Source of the DNA: CAMDHY01 sp046156265
GTDB taxonomy: Bacteria > Pseudomonadota > Alphaproteobacteria > Rhizobiales > Segnochrobactraceae
DNA length: 64,000 bases
Direction of reading: 5' to 3'
Assembly (NCBI RefSeq): GCF_046156265.1
Contig: NZ_JAWDIR010000011.1
Span: 1,178,001-1,242,000 of the forward strand
The notes below the pieces were generated by a model. That model had not been told where the DNA came from. It worked only from the letters and a program-made list of their open reading frames with translations, and did not search any database. The translations under genes and the position numbers were made by a program. Shown here piece after piece: positions 29,862 to 37,800 of the stretch (within the stretch, counting starts at the first letter, position 1; every line of letters starts with the position of its first letter).

Positions 29862-30854
29862 ATGAAAGCCATACTCATCCGCGAGACGGGCGGGCCCTCG
29901 GTTCTGGAATGGTCGGAGGTGCCGACGCCGCGACCGGCGCCCGGCGAGGTCCTTGTGCGCGCCGAGGCGATCGGCGTGAACCGGCCGGACGTACTGATCC
30001 GCAAGGGGGAATACCCCTGGATGCCGCCGCTTCCGACGATCCCCGGCATCGAGATGTGTGGTGTCGTCGCCGAGGTCGGAGAGGGGGTGACGGCACTCGC
30101 CGCGGGCGATCGGGTCGTCGTCAGCGCCCGCGACCTGCCGACGCGCGGCGGCTGCTATGCGCGATACGTCGCCGTGCCCGCCGCAGCCGCCTATCCGGTG
30201 CCGGAGGGCTGCGATGCCGCTGCCGCCGCCTGCCTCGCGAACTACCAGGTCGCCCATCTGTTGCTGACGGAGGCCGCGCGGGGAGCGACGGTCCGCTCGG
30301 TCTACGTCGCCGCCGCGTCCGGCGGTATCGGCAACGCCCTGGTCGAACTCGCCCACGCCGCCGGCCACCGCGTCGTCGCGGGCGTCGGCAGCGCTGCCAA
30401 GGTGGAGGCGGTCGCGAGGCTCGGTGCGGATGCGGTGATCGTAACGTCGGAGGTCGACGCGGTGCAGGGCATCCTCGCCGCCACGGCTGGGCGAGGGGTC
30501 GATCTCGTCCTCGATCCGATCGGCGGCCGGACACTGGCGGGAATGTTCGGCGCGCTCGCCCCCTTCGGCCTCGTGGTTTCCTACGGACGCCTGGCCGGCC
30601 GCAAGCAGGAGGACATCTACGAGGCGATGTTCCTCCACCAGACCCGAAACCCGGGCTTCCGCCTGTTCACGATGCATGCCTTCGACGGCGCCAACGAAAC
30701 ACGCCGGGACGCCCTCCGGCATTTGCTCTCGCTATTGGCGAAGGGCAGCATCGCCCCCCAGGTGGCCGCGCGGCTGCCGCTGGAAAAGGCCGCTGAGGCG
30801 CACGCCTTGATGGAGTCGCGGACGATCGTCGGCAACATCGTGCTGATCCCCTAG
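29862..30854 (+). CDS. Quinone oxidoreductase-like NADP-dependent dehydrogenase
   Basis: This 330-residue medium-chain dehydrogenase/reductase is of the zinc-free quinone oxidoreductase type. The N-terminal GroES-like domain includes GVNRPDVLIRKGEYPW and IPGIEMCGVVAEVGEGV. The nucleotide-binding domain starts VYVAAASGGIGNALVELAHAAG, with the GGIG dinucleotide loop. The last gene of the cluster, it starts 4 bases after the FAH-family gene and ends GNIVLIP. It probably reduces a quinone or an enone intermediate; the substrate is not known. Confidence 0.9.
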   Translation: MKAILIRETGGPSVLEWSEVPTPRPAPGEVLVRAEAIGVNRPDVLIRKGEYPWMPPLPTIPGIEMCGVVAEVGEGVTALAAGDRVVVSARDLPTRGGCYARYVAVPAAAAYPVPEGCDAAAAACLANYQVAHLLLTEAARGATVRSVYVAAASGGIGNALVELAHAAGHRVVAGVGSAAKVEAVARLGADAVIVTSEVDAVQGILAATAGRGVDLVLDPIGGRTLAGMFGALAPFGLVVSYGRLAGRKQEDIYEAMFLHQTRNPGFRLFTMHAFDGANETRRDALRHLLSLLAKGSIAPQVAARLPLEKAAEAHALMESRTIVGNIVLIP

Positions 30855-30867
30855 ACCAGTTGGTACG

Positions 30868-31033
30868 TCCCTCTCCGGCGCTTGCTCGTGGGCGTCGGGA
30901 GACGGCGGCGAGCGTCGTGGCGCGGTCGTGGAGGCCGAAGGGCTTGGACAGGACGCAGACGTTGAGCATGGCGTCCGAGGGATCAACCGCATAGCCCGTC
31001 ACGAGGACGGTTGGTGGGCGCTGGGACGGGGAA
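30868..31033 (-). pseudogene. Remnant of a response-regulator receiver domain
   Basis: On the minus strand one frame reads PPTVLVTGYAVDP, then VCVLSKPFGLHDRATTLAAV. This is the end of a receiver domain: the conserved Thr after the fourth strand (VTGYA) and the invariant Lys-Pro pair (LSKPF) are in the right order and spacing. There is no start, no phosphoacceptor part and no intact gene around it, so it is a decayed fragment of perhaps 55 codons. It lies directly beyond the end of the quinone oxidoreductase gene. Confidence 0.65.
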
Positions 31034-31117
31034 GGCCCTCTGTCGGCGGACGCCTTAGTGAAGTCGTGGAACTTTATCGCCCCTCGACCGTTTTGCACCG
31101 CAACGGGAGGACGTTCC

Positions 31118-31321
31118 ATGTCGGCGGCGACAATCACGCACCTGGCGGCGGCGCGGCGGGTCAAGACGACAGTTCGGCAGGACGCGACAACGCCTGGCGT
31201 CTGGCGCGTGGAAGCCGTGGACTACAGCGCAAGCGGCACCGCGCAGATTGCAGTGTTTGTGGGTGGCGACGCCGAGACGCGGGCGCGGGAGTACGCGCTC
31301 TGGAAGTACCGGTTGACCTGA
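31118..31321 (+). CDS. Small hypothetical protein
   Basis: This 67-residue protein starts at an ATG preceded by CGGGAGG at 31105-31111, a strong ribosome binding site. It has no signal or membrane segment; the sequence (VWRVEAVDYSASGTAQIAVF, then ARVREYAL-like ending ARE-YALWKYRL) alternates polar and hydrophobic residues as a small beta-rich fold would. An upstream in-frame ATG at 31058 is less favoured. I do not recognise it. It lies alone in a decayed stretch between the catabolic cluster and the glucan synthase gene. Confidence 0.55.
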   Translation: MSAATITHLAAARRVKTTVRQDATTPGVWRVEAVDYSASGTAQIAVFVGGDAETRAREYALWKYRLT

Positions 31322-31871
31322 TAGCGTCCCGCTGTCGGCGTTCTCCGTCGTGGCCAATAGCCGGGCAACGTCGCCCGGCGATGCGAGATGAAACGTCGCC
31401 CGGCGATGCGAGATGATTGGTGCCGCGAGGCCGCAGTCTTGGTAGTTTCTGTAGCTCTGGATTCCAAAGGCCGCCTGCTTTTCGGTGTACGGCGCAAGTA
31501 GTGACTGATGCCGGCGTCGAGCCATTAGCAGTGTTCCAACAGTTATTTGTCCGACGGCGCCCGAGTTATCTTGCCGATCTTATTGTTCTATGACCTGTCG
31601 GGATTGCAATGCGCTGTTCATTGGCGCATAGTGAACATTGGGGCGGCGACCAACCGTGAATGGAAGTCGCCGACTGATCTCCGGTTGCCGCAACTGACCC
31701 TGAGGAGCGCCCAGAAATCCGCGCAAGCGGCTGGGCGCCCCTGCCTCGTGTTTGCGGCGGCACCATTTTGGGCGCCGCGTCGCGGCTGGCCGCGTGCTGG
31801 ATGATCCCGCACGTCACCGCAATCAATCCGGACAAGCACGTCCGCGGAAAGGCCGTGTTTTGGCAGCTCTC
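31322..31871. other. 550-base gap with no supported gene
   Basis: I see no convincing coding sequence here. It contains a 25-base tandem repeat (31367-31416) and, at 31615-31637, an inverted repeat TGTTCA/TGAACA separated by 11 bases. The stretch from about 31440 to 31660 is noticeably less GC-rich than its surroundings. It must hold the promoter of the glucan synthase gene. Confidence 0.5.
31367..31416. repeat. Two perfect 25-bp tandem copies
   Basis: The unit beginning AACGTCGCCCGGCGATGCGA occurs at 31367-31391 and again, with no gap, at 31392-31416. The two copies are identical. The repeat is confined to this gap and does not lie in a gene; it most likely arose by local duplication. Confidence 0.9.
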
Positions 31872-34800
31872 ATGCGGCAACTCTTCGGCAGGTCGGCGCA
31901 GCCGCCGTGGAGCAACGACGAGGCGATCCGCGAGGAGCTCTTCAGCGCCGAGCGCCTCGAGGAACACGCCCGCAGCCTCGCGCGTGCGCAGCCGGTGCTG
32001 TTGCAGTCGGACGAGGGCAGGCCACTCGCCGGGCGGCTCGCCGACAATGGCGTCGTGCTTCTCTCAGCCTATCGGACGATCGTCCAGGCGGTCGACGAGG
32101 GTCGCGCCATAACGCCGGCGGCCGAGTGGCTGATCGACAACTACCATCTGGTCGAGAGGCAGGTCCGCGAGATCCGCTCCGACCTGCCCCCCGGTTACTA
32201 CCGCGAACTGCCGAAGCTCGCCGCAGGACCGTTTGTCGGCTACCCGCGCGTCTTCGGCATCGCCTGGGCGTTCGTGGCACACACCGACAGCCGCTACGAC
32301 GGCGACATGCTGCTGCGGTACATGCGCGCCTACCAGGAGGTGCAGCCGCTGACGATCGGCGAGCTGTGGGCGCTCTCGATCACCTTGCGGATCGTTCTCG
32401 TCGAGAATCTTCGCCGGCTCGCCCAGCAGATCGTCGACAACCGCGCCGCCCGCCAGCTTGCCGATCTCCTCGCCGACCGCCTGCTCGGTGTCGGTGGTCA
32501 CGTCGCCGAGCCGGTGTCGGTCGTCTTCGCAGACCATGAGACCGGGACGCTGTCGGAGCCGTTTGCGGTGCAACTGCTGCACCGGCTGCGTGACCAGGAT
32601 CCGCGCATCACGCCGGCGCTGACCTGGCTCGACCGGCGCCTCGACGAGCAGGGGGCGACCGCCGACAGTGCGGTCCGTGATGTCCACCGTCGCCAAGGCG
32701 CCTCGAACGTTTCGGTGCGCAACATCATCACCAGCATCCGGATGATCGCCGAGGTCGACTGGACGCTGCACTTCGAGGACATCAGTCTCGTCGATGCGGA
32801 ACTCGCCTCCGGCAGTGCGTTCGGCGAGATGGATTTCCCGACTCGCAACCTCTACCGCAGCGCCATCGAGGACCTCGCTCGCGGCTCCGGCCACACGGAA
32901 CTCGAGATCGCGCGTGCTGCCGTCGCAGCCGGACAGGAACATCGCGGCGACGGTGAGGCACCGGCGGACCCGCGCCGCAGCGATCCTGGCTATCACCTCA
33001 TCGCCGGCGGTTACGATGCCTTCGCAAAGTCAATGGGCTATCGCCGGCCGCTGCGGCGCTGGCCTGTCGGCCTCAATCGGGCGTTCGGCATCAGCGGCTA
33101 TGTCGCGGCCAGCGGCTTCCTCGCCGCGATCCTGCTGGCGATCCCGGTCATCGCCCTGGTCTCCGCCGGGACCTCCGTAGGCTTGCTCGTCCTCCTCGCC
33201 GTGCTCGGCGCCGTCCCGGCCATCGACGCCGCCGTGGCGCTCGCCAACCGGTTCGTCGCCTTCGGCTTCGGCGCGAAGCCGTTGCCCGCCCTCGAGCTGC
33301 GCGATGGCATCCCTGCCACAATGCGCACGCTGGTGGCGGTGCCGACGATGCTGACGACGCAGGCGGCGATCGACGAACAGATCGAGCGCCTGGAGGTGCA
33401 TTATCTCGCGAGCCCGGAGGGCGACCTGCACTTCGCGCTGCTGTCGGACTTCACCGATGCGGCGACCGAGCACGTCGAGGGGGACGAGGCCCTGCTGGCG
33501 GCGGCGGCGGCCGGCATCGCCCGGCTCAACCGGCGCCACGGCCCGGCGGAAGGCGGCGCGCGCTTTCTCATTTTCCATCGCCGTCGCGTCTGGAGCGAAA
33601 GCGAGGGGCGCTGGATCGGCTGGGAGCGCAAGCGCGGCAAGCTGCACGAGCTGAACCGACTGCTGCGGGGAAGCGGCCCGACGACCTTCGTGGACATCGA
33701 CGGTGCGGCGCCGTCGCCACCGGCGGGCATCCGCTATGTCGTCACGCTCGACAGCGATACGCGCCTGCCGCGCGACACGGTTCGCCGGCTCATCGGCAAG
33801 ATGGCCCACCCGCTGAACCGCCCGCGCTTCGACGCGCCGGCGGGCCGGGTGGTGGAGGGCTACGCGGTGCTGCAGCCGCGGGTGACGCCGTCGCTGCCGG
33901 TCGGGCGCGAGGGATCGCTGTTCCAGCGGATCTTCTCGAGCATCAGCGGGATCGACCCCTATGCCGCCGCTGTATCCGACGTCTACCAGGACCTGTTCGG
34001 CGAGGGCTCCTACGCCGGCAAGGGCATCTACGACGTCGACGCCTTCGAGGCGTCGCTCGCCGGGCGGGTGCCCGACGGAGCGCTGCTCAGCCACGACCTG
34101 TTCGAGGGTGCCTTCGCCCGCGCCGGACTCGCCTCCGACGTCGAGGTCGTGGAGGAATTTCCCGCCCGCTACGACGTCGGTGCGATGCGACACCACCGCT
34201 GGGCGCGCGGCGACTGGCAACTGCTGCCCTGGATCCTCGGCTGCGGCCCGCAGACCCCCGGGGCAGACGGGGCGCGTGGGGACGTGCCGCGGATCGGCCG
34301 CTGGAAGATGCTCGACAACCTGCGGCGCACCGTCTCCGCGCCGGCCGCCGTCGCGGCCCTGCTCGCCGGCCTGCTGCTGCCGCTTGGCGCCGCGGTGGTG
34401 TGGACCGTTTTCGTGCTCGCGACGATCGTGCTGCCGACGCTCATCCCGCTTGTCGCCGCCATCGTGCCGCGCCGTTCGGGCATCACCATCTCTAGCCACA
34501 CCCGTGCCTTCTCGAGCGACCTGACGCTGGCGCTCAGTCTTTCGGCGCTGATCATCATCTTCCTGGCGCACCAGGCGTGGCTGATGGGCGATGCCATCCT
34601 GCGCACCCTGTGGCGGCTGTTCGTCAGCCGCCGCCACCTTCTCGAATGGATACCTGCGGCGCAGGTGGCGAGTGGGCCCGGCCTCGGGCTCGCCGGAACC
34701 TATCGCCGCATGGCCGGCGCGCTGGTCATCGCCGCCGCCACCGTTCTCGTCGCCTGGGTCTCGGGGCAGGGGACCTGGGTGCTGGCGGTGCCGCTGGCGG

Positions 34801-37800
34801 CCCTCTGGGCGTTGTCCCCGGCAGTTGCGGTGTGGGTCAGCCGGGCCCCGCACGCGGCCGGGCAGGTGGCCGTTTCCGATGCCGAAGCCAGGGCCCTGCG
34901 GCTGACGGCGCGCCGGACCTGGCGGTTCTTCGAGACGTTCGTCACGGCCGAGGATCGTTTCCTCCCCCCCGACAATTTCCAGGAGGACCCGGCCCCCGTC
35001 ATCGCCCACCGCACCTCGCCGACCAACATCGGCCTCTACCTGCTCTCTGTGGTGAGCGCGAACGACTTCGGCTGGATCGGCAGAGCTGACGCGGCCGAGC
35101 GCCTGGAGCGGACGCTCGGCACGATCGCCGAGATGGAGCACTTCAGGGGCCACCTCTACAACTGGTACGACACCCGCGACCTGCGTCCGCTCGACCCGCG
35201 CTACGTCTCGTCCGTCGACAGCGGCAACCTCGCCGGGCACCTCATCGCGCTTGCCAACGCGCTGCGGCAGTGGCGCACCGACGCCGCCCCGACCACGGCG
35301 CTCGCCGGCATCGTCGACGCCCTGGAACTGACGCGCCTGCAGGCGATCGCGCTGAAGGACGGGCGACGCACGCAGACCGTCACCCTGCCGCAGTTCGAAG
35401 CGGCCCTCGCTGCCCTGGTCAGCGCCGTCGCTGCCGTGCCGGATCGGGATGCAGACCTCGTCGCGTCGCGCCTCGCGGCACTCTCCGGCGAGGCGGAGAC
35501 GGTGGTCGACATCGCCAATGCCCTCGCCATCGAGCGCGGCGACGACAGCGGTGCCGACATGCTGTTCTGGGCGCGGGCGGTTCTCGCCTCGATCGAATCC
35601 CAGCGCCGCGACATCGCCATGCCGGCGGTCGAGGGGTCTGCGTTCGAGGCCCGCCTCGCCGACCTCGAGGCGACCGCCCGCGCCATGGCGCTCGCGACGG
35701 AGTTCGGCTTCCTGCTCGACCCCGACCGGCATCTCCTGTCGATCGGCTACCTCGTCCCCGAGGCGATGCTCGACGCCAACTGCTACGATCTGCTCGCATC
35801 CGAGGCCCGGCTCGCGAGCTTCCTTGCGATCGCCAAGGGCGACGTTCCTGCCCGCCACTGGTTCCGCCTGGGTCGCAGCGTCACACCAGCGTCCCATGGT
35901 GCCGCTCTCGTCTCCTGGTCCGGCTCGATGTTCGAGTACCTGATGCCGTCGCTCGTCATGCGCGCCCCGGCCGGAAGCCTGCTCGAGCAGACCAGTCGGC
36001 TGATCGTCCGCCGCCAGATCGACTACGCCGCTTCACTGAAGCTGCCCTGGGGCATATCGGAATCCGCCTACAACGCCCGGGACATCGAATATACCTATCA
36101 GTACTCGAACTTCGGCGTTCCCGGTTTGGGACTGAAGCGCGGCCTCGGCGAGAACCGGGTGATCGCACCCTACGCGTCGGCGCTCGGCGCGATGGTCGAT
36201 CCGCGTGCGGCCGTCGCCAACTTCGGCCGGCTTTCCGACGCCGGCGCCTGCGGGCGCCACGGCTTCTATGAAGCACTCGACTACACGCCGGGCCGAGTGC
36301 CGGACGGCGAAGGGGTGGCGATCGTCCGGTCCTTCATGGCGCACCACCAGGGCATGAGCATCGTCGCCATCGCCGATGCGATCTTCGGCGGCCGCATGCG
36401 CTCACGCTTCCATTCCGAGCCGGCGATCCAGGCGACGGAACTGCTCCTGCAGGAACGCCCTCCGCGCGACGTCTCGGTGGCCCAACCTTGGGAGGTGGAG
36501 ACCACCGCGGTTGCCCGCATTCACGAGCCCGAAGCCTCCGGCGAGCGCCGCTTCATGCACGCCACGCAGCCGACGCCCGCGACGCTGCTTCTGTCGAACG
36601 GCCGCTACACGAGCCTCGTCACCGCGGCGGGCTCCGGTTTCAGCCGCTGGGGAGACCTCGCGATCACCCGCTGGCGCGAGGACGCCACCTGCGACGACTT
36701 CGGCTCCTACGTCTTCCTGCGCGACGTGCGCAGCGGCGACGTCTGGTCGGCGGGAGCGCAGCCGATTGGTGTCGAGCCGGACAGCTACTCCGTCGTCTTC
36801 AACGAGGACCGCGCCGTCTATGCGCGCCACGACGGCACGCTCACCACGACGATGGAGGTGATCGTCTCGTCGGAAGACGACGCCGAGGTGCGCCGCATCT
36901 CGATCACCAATGCCGGCAGCCGGGTGCGCGAGGTGGAGGTCACCTCCTATGCCGAGCTCGTGCTCGCGCCACAGTCTTCCGATGTCGCCCATCCGGCCTT
37001 CTCCAAGCTCTTCGTCGAGACCGAGTACCTCCCGGCCGTCGGGGCCGTCCTGGCGACCCGCCGCCGTCGCGCGCCGTCGGAGCCCGAGGTCTGGGCCGCC
37101 CATCTCTCCGTCGTCGATGGGCAGGTGGTCGGGCGGCCGGAGATCGAGACCGACCGCGCCCGCTTCCTCGGCCGCGGCAACGGCGTCCGCACGCCGATCG
37201 CGGTGATCGACGGCCGCCCGCTGTCGAACACCGTCGGCACCGTCCTCGATCCGATCTTCGCGATGCGTCGTCGCGTGCGCGTGGCGCGGGGCGCGACGGT
37301 CCGGGTCGATTTCTGGACAGTGGTCGCCTCGACCCGCGCCGCGGTACTCGACCTCGTCGACCAGCACCGCGACACCACCGCCTTCGGGCGGGCGGGTACG
37401 CTCGCGTGGACGCAGGCGCAGGTGCAGTTGCATCACCTCGGCATCGACGCCGGCGAGGCCGGTCTCTTCCAGACGCTCGCCGGTCACGTCGTCTATGCCG
37501 CCCCGGCGATGCGCCCGTCCTCCGACACGATCCTGCGGGGCGCCGGAGCCCAATCCGGGCTTTGGGGGCAGGGGCTCTCCGGCGACCTGCCGATCGTCCT
37601 CGTGCGGATCAGCGACATGGACGGCCTGAGCTTCGTGCGCCAGCTCCTGCAGGCACACGAGTACTTCCGGATGAAGCAGCTCGCCGTCGACCTCGTCATC
37701 CTCAACGAGCGCGCCTCGTCGTATGTTCAGGACCTGCAGGTGGCGCTTGAAGGCGCGGTCCGCACAAGCCAGTCACGGCCGCGCACCAGCGGCGGTCCGC

